A stretch of DNA of 51,402 bases from a virus. The position numbers and the translations under genes were made by a program. Each line of letters opens with the position of its first letter. Position 1 is the first letter of the stretch. This document shows, piece by piece, positions 42,004-47,903 of this stretch. The notes under the pieces were generated by a model. It was not told where the DNA came from. It did not search any database and saw nothing but the letters and a program-made list of their open reading frames with translations. The stretch lies in the IMG/VR virus record IMGVR_UViG_3300012096_000008, positions 1 through 51,402 of that record. The stretch is one strand, 5' to 3'.

Positions 42004-42283
42004 ATATACACATTGGACTAGTATAGTCATTGTAACCATGCATTATACAAACATGACAATGATTATCTTGGGAAGGATGAATCTTATCTTTAGTAAACTC
42101 TATTCCATTCCAAACTACACCTTTAGCAGTCTCTAGGATTTCTGAACAAGAATCAATTGGATGGCAATGAGTATTACCACAACAGGCAAGGGAATACCAA
42201 TCGTGAGGAAAGGCCTGTAGAGTTCCGAATAGTAGAACAACACATAGAGTTCCTAAGAATATTAGTTTTCTTGATATTGACAT
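41984..42283 (-). CDS. Exported Cys-rich protein, 99 aa, first late gene, probably leaderless
   Basis: An N-terminal signal peptide (MSISRKLIFLGTLCVVLLFG, likely cut after LQA) precedes a Cys-rich domain: HDWYSLACCGNTHCHPI, then HCHVCIMHGYN, total eight Cys. HxWYxxxCC proteins are known from proteobacteria and their phages. The predicted start of transcription falls on the A of this ATG, so I chose it over the ATG six bases upstream, which lies against the -10 box. The protein would act in the periplasm; role unknown. Confidence 0.72.
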   Translation of the reverse strand: MSISRKLIFLGTLCVVLLFGTLQAFPHDWYSLACCGNTHCHPIDSCSEILETAKGVVWNGIEFTKDKIHPSQDNHCHVCIMHGYNDYTSPMCIYVQQGS

Positions 42284-42305
42284 AGACATATTATACGCTT
42301 ATAAT
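42277..42305 (+). promoter_or_regulatory. Consensus sigma70 promoter, rightward
   Basis: TTGACA (42277-42282) and TATAAT (42300-42305) with a 17-base spacer, a perfect match to both hexamers. Predicted start near 42312, before the AAGGAA ribosome-binding site of the gene at 42335. It overlaps a perfect promoter facing the other way. Confidence 0.9.
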
Positions 42306-42318
42306 CAACTATTGTCAA
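42290..42318 (-). promoter_or_regulatory. Consensus sigma70 promoter, leftward (late block)
   Basis: On the minus strand TTGACA (42318-42313) and TATAAT (42295-42290) with a 17-base spacer, again a perfect match. Predicted start at 42283, the first base of the exported protein's ATG. It is the only strong promoter found upstream of the 32-kb leftward block. Confidence 0.9.
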
Positions 42319-42334
42319 CATATAAGGAAATACC

Positions 42335-42550
42335 GTGAGTAAACACTATGGATTGTCAGATACCTACTGGAAAGACGATAAATTGTATTTTCATAAGAAA
42401 GATACCAAACTTAAGATAATTCCCTCAGAAAATGAACTATTTAGGATAGAATGGCCAGATAGGGTTAAATCAGCAGATTTCTATAATTTTACTAGAGCTA
42501 GGGAAGCTGCAAAGCTGTATGTGCTTAAACACGTCAAGGAATTCTTTTAA
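42335..42550 (+). CDS. Hypothetical protein, 71 aa, first rightward gene
   Basis: GTG start with AAGGAA upstream, 23 bases after the predicted promoter start. Basic and aromatic-rich: KHYGLSDTYWKDDKLYFHKK, then ADFYNFTRAREAAKLYVLKH. Its place as the first gene of the rightward unit, opposite the late block, suits a regulator, but no DNA-binding fold is evident. Function unknown. Confidence 0.7.
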   Translation: MSKHYGLSDTYWKDDKLYFHKKDTKLKIIPSENELFRIEWPDRVKSADFYNFTRAREAAKLYVLKHVKEFF

Positions 42551-42656
42551 ACAGCGGGGGAGAAGCTCGCGCAAGGGTCTAGGATGCGTTTAAATTTAAA
42601 TCAGGTAGTAGGGTACCACCCAGGGTATAAATTGATCTCCTGAGCCTTCCTAGCAG

Positions 42657-42668
42657 ATACGTATTAAA
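42657..42668 (+). promoter_or_regulatory. ATACGTATTAAA motif, copy 3
   Basis: Identical 12 bases to copy 1 (1515-1526). Read on the minus strand it is followed by GGTACC and ATTTAAACGCA blocks, as is copy 2. Lies in the gap after the first rightward gene. Confidence 0.35.
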
Positions 42669-42721
42669 TTTCTAGTGCGATATATTTTAGGTGTAGTTCA
42701 GCGCCGCGTGAAGACCCCCCG

Positions 42722-42741
42722 ACCCCCTTGGGAGGGTTTTT
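42722..42741 (+). terminator. Terminator-like hairpin
   Basis: ACCCCC and GGAGGGT form an imperfect stem around a short loop, followed by TTTTTA. It would end the short transcript from the rightward promoter. Confidence 0.5.
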
Positions 42742-42744
42742 AGG

Positions 42745-43392
42745 TTATATTAGTAGCTCATATGGTTAAATTATCTTACTTAGTAACGTAAGAAACTTAT
42801 AAGACTCTTACATCGTAGTTACTTATATTATTAACTAAGACTCTTAAATTAGATGATATAGAAACAGAAGAAGATACTGTGATTAGATCATGTAATATCT
42901 TAAGATGACTTAGTTCTCTTAGTAACTAAGCTTAGTTCTAAATAAGACATAAATATATTATAGAATAACATTAATAACTAAGCTGTTTAAATATACTTAG
43001 TTACTTAGAGGAGCAAGCTGTAATGTAGATGAATATAGCGCTTTATTCATGTCTATGGCTAAATTATGTCCATCAATAATATCAATAGCTTAAGGTACTA
43101 TGAAATGAATATTATCATTCATTGTTTAATGTATTTGTTGATTGCATCTTGCAATCTGTTGATATTAAGGCAATAAGAACATGAAATGACTTTGAAATTC
43201 ACAAAGATGTGAATACACTGCCTTGACATAGCCACAATTAGGGATTAGTCTAATCATGGTGCTAAAAGCACTAGAGCGGGGAAGTTCGTCAAAGATGACA
43301 ACAAATCCGCCTGTTGTATGACATTGTGAATAGAAATCAGCGCTCCAAGGCATTGTGCTTTGGGGGCGATATCGCATGAGAGAGAACCTATC
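42745..43392. promoter_or_regulatory. AT-rich control region with CTTAGTTA/TAACTAAG iterons; origin or operator candidate
   Basis: No gene is supported here. 42776-43008 carries about eight copies of CTTAGT(T)A or TAACTAAG in both orientations, including the perfect 14-base palindrome AACTAAGCTTAGTT (42924-42937) and an 8-bp inverted repeat TAACTAAG...CTTAGTTA (42975-43003). TAAGACTCTTA is repeated directly at 42800 and 42836. Further right lie hairpins 43104-43123 and 43140-43156, TTCACA...TGTGAA (43198-43213), a TTGACA at 43223 with a weak -10 region, and the palindrome GATTAGTCTAATC (43243-43255). This suits a replication origin or a regulator-binding cluster. Confidence 0.55.
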
Positions 43393-44526
43393 ATGGTAAA
43401 AGCTTTACTCAATCCCAAGACTAAGGAAGATGTACCATCCAATGGTCTGCTCTATGAGATCGGCAGAACAATGGATATCAAAGCTCAAGAGACAGCCGCA
43501 AAGTGTGGCTATCTCACTGGCACAATCAATACTATTGCCAAGGCTAAACAAGACTATGAAGGCGGACCATTCGCCGTCATGTTCAAGGTTATGGGACAAA
43601 TGGAAGAGGAAGAGGTAGACGCTTTGCCTATTCCCAACACTGACAGTGGCAACAATCCTGCTCTCTATAAGATCAGGACTATCAATGCCAAGGGCAAACC
43701 AACGGTAAAAGAACATAACTTTTATAAGGTTATGTCTGATCGCTTGCCTTGCAATGTTGCGAAGCAACAACGGATTGACATGTTGGAACTAAGCATGAAA
43801 GATCCGGTTCAATTCAATGTCTCAAGTGTACCTCAAGATATCAAAGACATGGATCAAGATCGGCGCAACGCTGAGATATCTCGCCTCAATGGTGAGCTAT
43901 CAACTTCACGTGTCAATCTGGTAGGGGCATTTGAACTATGGTTCCATATCAGAGCAGCCAATGCACTTAAAGGTGTTACTGTTAGCATCATGTATGCATT
44001 GGACAAGGAGGGTAAGGAACTTGATGGACAAGAAGGACGTGATTGGATTGTCGAGAATACCAAGACGCCAATCCTTATCACTACTACCGTTGAAGGCAGG
44101 AAGGCCAAGGATACAACACAACTAGGTGTTGGATCATTCAAGAAACTACGTCCTGCCATTGCTCGTGAACATGGTGAAACTTACACTGCACTTATGGATA
44201 GTGCACCTACTGTGAAGCGTGGAACTAAGAGTGAAGAAGAACCAGGCGGTGAAAAGCCATTGGCTATCAACACCAAAGAAACATTCTACGCTAGAATGGT
44301 GGATGTTCATGACTATATGGATACCATCACAACTGACAGTAAGCAAACAGTGGTGGCTTCAATCATCGGCGATCTGAGCCGTAAAACTGGCAGTGATGAT
44401 GCTTTGGTTACATTCACTGAAACACGCGATATGCTGACTGATATACTGGAGAAGGTATTCAAGGCCGGCGATCGGTACATCAAGATCAAGGCCGCCGAGA
44501 AAGAAGCGGAAGAGAAAGCCGCTTAA
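43393..44526 (+). CDS. Hypothetical protein, 377 aa
   Basis: I chose the ATG at 43393 (GAGAGAG upstream) over an upstream TTG. A soluble, charged protein: KTKEDVPSNGLLYEIGRTMD, QDIKDMDQDRRNAEISRLNG, ANALKGVTVSIMYALDKEGK, ending in an Ala/Glu/Lys-rich helix. No enzyme motif recognised. It follows the AT-rich control region, so it may be an early regulator or takeover protein (inference). A terminator lies 38 bases after its stop. Confidence 0.75.
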   Translation: MVKALLNPKTKEDVPSNGLLYEIGRTMDIKAQETAAKCGYLTGTINTIAKAKQDYEGGPFAVMFKVMGQMEEEEVDALPIPNTDSGNNPALYKIRTINAKGKPTVKEHNFYKVMSDRLPCNVAKQQRIDMLELSMKDPVQFNVSSVPQDIKDMDQDRRNAEISRLNGELSTSRVNLVGAFELWFHIRAANALKGVTVSIMYALDKEGKELDGQEGRDWIVENTKTPILITTTVEGRKAKDTTQLGVGSFKKLRPAIAREHGETYTALMDSAPTVKRGTKSEEEPGGEKPLAINTKETFYARMVDVHDYMDTITTDSKQTVVASIIGDLSRKTGSDDALVTFTETRDMLTDILEKVFKAGDRYIKIKAAEKEAEEKAA

Positions 44527-44564
44527 CAGATTGTAATAACAATCAATACCTGACTAACTAATAT

Positions 44565-44596
44565 AACCCCTGTGCCTCGCGGCATGGGGGTTTTTT
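44565..44596 (+). terminator. Strong intrinsic terminator
   Basis: AACCCCTGTGCC pairs with GGCATGGGGGTT (12 bp with two wobbles) around TCGC, followed by TTTTTT. It closes the 377-aa gene. Confidence 0.88.
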
Positions 44597-44665
44597 ATTG
44601 TGATAGGAATATAACACATATGATCTGTTGATCGTGTTTACGATCTGTTAAGCTATTTAGCTAAC

Positions 44666-44693
44666 TTGACTTAATCAAATATAAGTTTATAAT
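44666..44693 (+). promoter_or_regulatory. Sigma70-type promoter
   Basis: TTGACT and TATAAT with a 16-base spacer, about 47 bases before the ATG at 44740. A palindrome AGCTATTTAGCT (44651-44662) and a direct repeat GATCTGTT (44622 and 44642) lie just upstream and could be operator sites. It probably drives the run of small genes to the right. Confidence 0.82.
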
Positions 44694-44739
44694 GATAATA
44701 GGGCGAGGGGATTTAGCAGCAGACGAAAGGGGAAGTGTT

Positions 44740-44907
44740 ATGTCCAAGTATTCACTGATCTTCGCACCAACTCCCAACTATATCATCACACGTCCGAAGG
44801 GTAATATCCCTTGGTGTAAACCTGCGGTAGATGTATTCCGCATTGACGAAGAGGATAAGATTACCATACACAATCCATGTACGCCGTGGATCAAACCATA
44901 CGGTTAG
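44740..44907 (+). CDS. Small protein, 55 aa
   Basis: I chose the ATG at 44740 (AAGGGGAAG upstream); the in-frame ATG at 44692 lies inside the -10 box. Sequence MSKYSLIFAPTPNYIITRPK, then WCKPAVDVFRIDEEDKITIH, ending PWIKPYG. Short beta-rich protein, two Cys. First gene after the promoter. Function unknown. Confidence 0.66.
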   Translation: MSKYSLIFAPTPNYIITRPKGNIPWCKPAVDVFRIDEEDKITIHNPCTPWIKPYG

Positions 44908-44993
44908 TTAGGTTACGTCAACCCAAATGACGGAAACACCTGGACATGTGGATAAACTGTCCATTACTTTTGTCTAAATGAGGGAGAGATACC

Positions 44994-45380
44994 ATGTACT
45001 ATTGTAGAGGCGAGGCATCGGGTTTCTATAATCACTGTTCACAACATAAGTACCCAGCTACTGAACAATGTCATTACTGTAAATGGTATGAAGCAGGTAA
45101 TGGGTTACCTCATTATCCTGTACCTGCAATCAAGCTAATCATTGAAGTATGTCCTGAGTGTGAGGATAGCCCATTCCACAATTCAGTTGTATTGTGGGAG
45201 TGTAGGGTTCAATGTTCATGTTGTGATGCGTACATCTGGACTATCGCCTGTATATGGGACTTCGATTTCAACCGAACTACAGACTTTAATTACGAATGCG
45301 GAGTTTATGTTAACTCCCGTCAAATAGAGGAAGGTATTGAACTATATCATCGTTACGGAAAGGCAGGAGGTCATGCCTAA
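44994..45380 (+). CDS. Cys-rich, probably zinc-binding protein, 128 aa
   Basis: Fourteen or so Cys, several as CxxC (QCHYCKWYE, EVCPECEDS, VQCSCCDAYIW), suggest two or more zinc sites. ATG with GAGGGAGAG upstream. The C-terminal part (NRTTDFNYECGVYVNSRQIE) is less Cys-rich. The stop overlaps the next start. Function unknown; perhaps a small nucleic-acid- or protein-binding early factor. Confidence 0.7.
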   Translation: MYYCRGEASGFYNHCSQHKYPATEQCHYCKWYEAGNGLPHYPVPAIKLIIEVCPECEDSPFHNSVVLWECRVQCSCCDAYIWTIACIWDFDFNRTTDFNYECGVYVNSRQIEEGIELYHRYGKAGGHA

Positions 45381-45543
45381 GTTCGGTATACTTATATCAC
45401 AAGATGACTACGGTTGGTGGAAGTACAGCCTAATTATCAATTGGAAGATAGCTATTACTTCCACACCATATGAGTCAGCTCCAACTGCATTTAGAGCTGC
45501 GTTAGCTGAAGCTAATATACGTGGACATTATAGAGGGGAATGA
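45373..45543 (+). CDS. Small hypothetical protein, 56 aa
   Basis: ATG at 45373 with GCAGGAGG upstream, overlapping the previous stop. Trp/Tyr-rich beginning (PKFGILISQDDYGWWKYSLI), then NWKIAITSTPYESAPTAFRA. Looks like a small alpha/beta protein. No family recognised. Confidence 0.66.
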   Translation: MPKFGILISQDDYGWWKYSLIINWKIAITSTPYESAPTAFRAALAEANIRGHYRGE

Positions 45544-45544
45544 T

Positions 45545-45760
45545 ATGCAAGTCCAATTCGTGTTTCGTGAATACAACCATTTCGGTAGATGCACACTGGA
45601 ATGGGAAGGTATGACCGAGGATATGGCTACCTACTATGAAAAATACTTTCTGTTCATATCGAACAGAGATAGAGATACAGTACGATTGACTGCTGATACA
45701 GCACTAGAGAATGGTATTGAAATACACCGTTCCTATGTCACACTCAGGAGGGCTAGATGA
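45545..45760 (+). CDS. Small hypothetical protein, 71 aa
   Basis: ATG at 45545 with GAGGGGAATG upstream, one base after the preceding stop. Sequence QVQFVFREYNHFGRCTLEWE, then MATYYEKYFLFISNRDRDTV, ending RRAR. Similar size and composition to the previous protein. Its stop overlaps the NYN gene start as ATGA-like. Function unknown. Confidence 0.66.
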   Translation: MQVQFVFREYNHFGRCTLEWEGMTEDMATYYEKYFLFISNRDRDTVRLTADTALENGIEIHRSYVTLRRAR

Positions 45761-46320
45761 AACGTATTGGTATCTTCATTGATGGTTCTAATCTATACAT
45801 GTCTGCTAAGGCATTAGGATTTAGGATCGACTTCACTAAATTAAAGCAATATTACCAGACTCAAGGTGATGTTGCTCAAGCTATGTACTTCACTGCTCTA
45901 CCTCCTAAAGATGTTGAATCTCCATTACGTAGGATGGTGGATTATGTTGAGTTCAATGGTTTCACTGTAATACAAAAAGAGACCAAGGAATATCTAGACG
46001 TAGACAATAAGAAAAGATTGAAAGGGAATATGGATGTGGAGATTGCTGTCTACATGGGAGAAGTTGCTAATAGCCTCACTGATATCATTCTGTTTAGCGG
46101 GGACGGTGACTTTCGCTGTCTTATTGAGTCATGTCAGCGTGCTGGCGTTCATTGTACTGTTGTGTCTGCTCGTAGTCTTGTGGCTGATGTTCTAAGACGT
46201 CAGGCTAATGAATATGTTGACTTGTCTACTCTTAAAGATAAGTTAATGCATGAGGAAGCCAAACAACAAGAAGTTGAAGAAAAGCGTAGTAAACGCTTTA
46301 ACTTCTTGGATAAAGGTTAA
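45757..46320 (+). CDS. NYN-domain (LabA/DUF88-like) PIN-fold RNase candidate, 187 aa
   Basis: The LabA-like NYN fold is clear: GIFIDGSNLYMSA with Asp9 and Asn12, KGNMDVEIAVYM with Asp93, and IILFSGDGDFRCLI with Asp116 and Asp118, the usual acidic cluster for metal-dependent RNA cleavage. C-terminal 40 residues are a charged helix (EEAKQQEVEEKRSKR). It overlaps the upstream gene by 4 bases. A role in turning over host or phage RNA is an inference. All acidic residues needed are present, so it is probably active. Confidence 0.85.
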   Translation: MKRIGIFIDGSNLYMSAKALGFRIDFTKLKQYYQTQGDVAQAMYFTALPPKDVESPLRRMVDYVEFNGFTVIQKETKEYLDVDNKKRLKGNMDVEIAVYMGEVANSLTDIILFSGDGDFRCLIESCQRAGVHCTVVSARSLVADVLRRQANEYVDLSTLKDKLMHEEAKQQEVEEKRSKRFNFLDKG

Positions 46321-46344
46321 TCCTATCACACATGAAAGTCCGCC

Positions 46345-46821
46345 ATGTCCAATCGAACAATGAAGCAAAAGGCTAATAAGCTACGGCGACAGCGTAGAGC
46401 GTGGGCTAAGTCATATTCTAGACCCAGTGGTATTACCGTTAATCGTGGTGTGCTACAGGAATACAAAGAACGTGCTTGTGGATTAGGTATATCTGAGTTT
46501 GAGGTAGATGAGACAATCCGCATTCTATACAACCGTGAGCCCATTGCTGGTGTTACAGCAGGACGTACAGAAATTTTCGAGATGTTAAGGGAATTGAAGA
46601 AACGCGTACCGGAGTTAGCATACTTCAGTGTTGTAGATACACCTTACCATCGGGTATTGTGTTACTACAATTCAACTCATACTAGTTATACAATAACACA
46701 TACTGACATCAGAAAGCAGATACTACGTACTTCAATTGAGTACGGTAGTAAACAGCGTGCTCTATATGTCTGGCAACAAGATAAGGTTACTTGGATCAGT
46801 CAGGTTCCAGCCCCTCCCTGA
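46345..46821 (+). CDS. Hypothetical protein with very basic N-terminus, 158 aa
   Basis: The first 30 residues are strongly basic (KQKANKLRRQRRAWAKSYSR), followed by a mixed alpha/beta domain with VDETIRILYNREPIAG, FEMLRELKKRV and a late beta region (RVLCYYNSTHTSYTIT). Possibly RNA or DNA binding. A weak GAAAG ribosome-binding site precedes the ATG. Terminator hairpins follow. Confidence 0.66.
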   Translation: MSNRTMKQKANKLRRQRRAWAKSYSRPSGITVNRGVLQEYKERACGLGISEFEVDETIRILYNREPIAGVTAGRTEIFEMLRELKKRVPELAYFSVVDTPYHRVLCYYNSTHTSYTITHTDIRKQILRTSIEYGSKQRALYVWQQDKVTWISQVPAPP

Positions 46822-46828
46822 CTGTTAG

Positions 46829-46906
46829 GATGCAGCCGCACTGCATCTGCATAGCCCACTGTGCATGGCTCCCCTCCGTGCACGGTGGGCATTTCTTTGG
46901 CAATTT
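46829..46906 (+). terminator. Two hairpins, second a likely terminator
   Basis: GATGCAG-CCGCA-CTGCATC (46829-46847) is followed by a 12-bp stem (46854-46865 with 46879-46890) and then ATTTCTTT. Together they close the operon from 44740. Confidence 0.7.
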
Positions 46907-46928
46907 TGCCTAGCCAAGGAGATACTAA

Positions 46929-47132
46929 ATGAAGAGGTACATCGCATTCCATAATCAGCAGAACAGCGGTATCATTGATCAGGCCAAAGCTCAGGAATGG
47001 GCTTTGAATTACCTGACCAAGAATATGAACGTCACAAAGGTTCATATCGCCGAAGTCCTTCTGGTTGTTGAACGGGCTGCCCCTCCAATTGCTGTGAATG
47101 AATTCTTCTGTCAACTCGACGAATCTGCATAG
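46929..47132 (+). CDS. Small hypothetical protein, 67 aa
   Basis: ATG with AAGGAG 9 bases upstream. Sequence KRYIAFHNQQNSGIIDQAKA, then YLTKNMNVTKVHIAEVLLVV, ending FCQLDESA. Small alpha/beta protein between two terminators, so a separately controlled unit. No family recognised. Confidence 0.68.
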   Translation: MKRYIAFHNQQNSGIIDQAKAQEWALNYLTKNMNVTKVHIAEVLLVVERAAPPIAVNEFFCQLDESA

Positions 47133-47138
47133 TATTAT

Positions 47139-47167
47139 GGCGTGGGCTACGGCCCACGTCGTTTGCT
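47139..47167 (+). terminator. Intrinsic terminator
   Basis: CGTGGGC pairs with GCCCACG (7 bp plus flanking G-T and G-C pairs) around TACG, followed by GTTTGCTT. It is a short hairpin directly after the 67-aa gene. Confidence 0.65.
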
Positions 47168-47187
47168 TATTGAAAGAGGAGAGAGAT

Positions 47188-47751
47188 GTGAATGGAACAT
47201 GGGAAAGTAATGCAGTGGATTGGATATATCTCTACCAACCTGAAATAACTCTACTCACCGGCTTAATCCTATTGTTGTGCGGTATGACAATGGGTGTGCG
47301 GTACCTATGGCGGTACTATTTCTCGCAGCAACTAAAGGATATGGGTTATTGGGTATACAAAACATTACTACGTAATCCGTGGCAATGGCTCAGCCGTCCA
47401 TTCCGAAGACTGCACCGTCGATGGTCCGAGAAGAATTTGAGGGCTAAGATGGCTAAGTTCGAGGAAAGGATAATAGCCGACAAGATTCTTGACGTTCTGT
47501 ATGATGAGGTGGAAGCAGGACGTATCTCCAAAGCTAGATTTCGTCGTATGCAAACAGAGATGGGAAACTTCTTTAACATCCCTGATCTGTGTCGTCGTAA
47601 GCTGCATCCCGAAGCCATCAAGAATATGCGCAAGAAGGAGAAGCTTGCAGGACCGAAAGGTAAGATACCTGGAGGTAAGCCGGGCGAAGATGTAATCCCT
47701 TTGTATGAGGCATTGGGTCATAAGTATCTGAAAAAGAAGGGGGCAGCATGA
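47188..47751 (+). CDS. Single-pass membrane protein with basic cytoplasmic domain, 187 aa
   Basis: I chose the GTG at 47188 because it follows AAAGAGGAGAG and lies after the terminator; a longer frame would run through the hairpin. One membrane segment (PEITLLTGLILLLCGMTMGV) is followed by a strongly basic helix (FRRLHRRWSEKNLRAKMAKF) and a Lys-rich tail. Likely type with short outside N-terminus and cytoplasmic domain. The stop is close to the next ATG. Function unknown. Confidence 0.7.
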   Translation: MNGTWESNAVDWIYLYQPEITLLTGLILLLCGMTMGVRYLWRYYFSQQLKDMGYWVYKTLLRNPWQWLSRPFRRLHRRWSEKNLRAKMAKFEERIIADKILDVLYDEVEAGRISKARFRRMQTEMGNFFNIPDLCRRKLHPEAIKNMRKKEKLAGPKGKIPGGKPGEDVIPLYEALGHKYLKKKGAA

Positions 47752-47903
47752 GGAAGCTAACCAAATCACAGAGGCGAAAGATGCGACGATTGCCTCGTGA
47801 GAAACGTCGTCGTGCTCGTACATCTAAGATGCGTCTCAGACGTATAGTTATGGGACTTCGTCGTATGAGAATTAGAATCAGCAGAGAGGAAGTGAAGTCA
47901 TGA
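47748..47903 (+). CDS. Protamine-like 51-aa protein, nearly half Arg/Lys
   Basis: The frame from ATG 47748 encodes MRKLTKSQRRKMRRLPREKR, then RRARTSKMRLRRIVM and MRIRISREEVKS: 24 of 51 residues are Arg or Lys, and none is Cys. Its ATG overlaps the upstream stop and its TGA overlaps the next ATG as ATGA, so it is a coupled gene. Such composition fits a nucleic-acid-binding protein or an inhibitor acting on RNA or RNA polymerase; the exact role is unknown. The region looks more like tandem basic blocks than like ribosomal proteins. Confidence 0.7.
   Translation: MRKLTKSQRRKMRRLPREKRRRARTSKMRLRRIVMGLRRMRIRISREEVKS

Noticed and set aside
42800-42846. CRISPR-like pair of direct repeats TAAGACTCTTA
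   Set aside because: Only two copies, 11 bases long with a 25-base gap; belongs to the iteron-like region, no cas genes.
43223-43251. TTGACA with possible -10 near 43246
   Set aside because: The -10 matches only about half of TATAAT, so not called as a promoter on its own, although it overlaps a palindrome.
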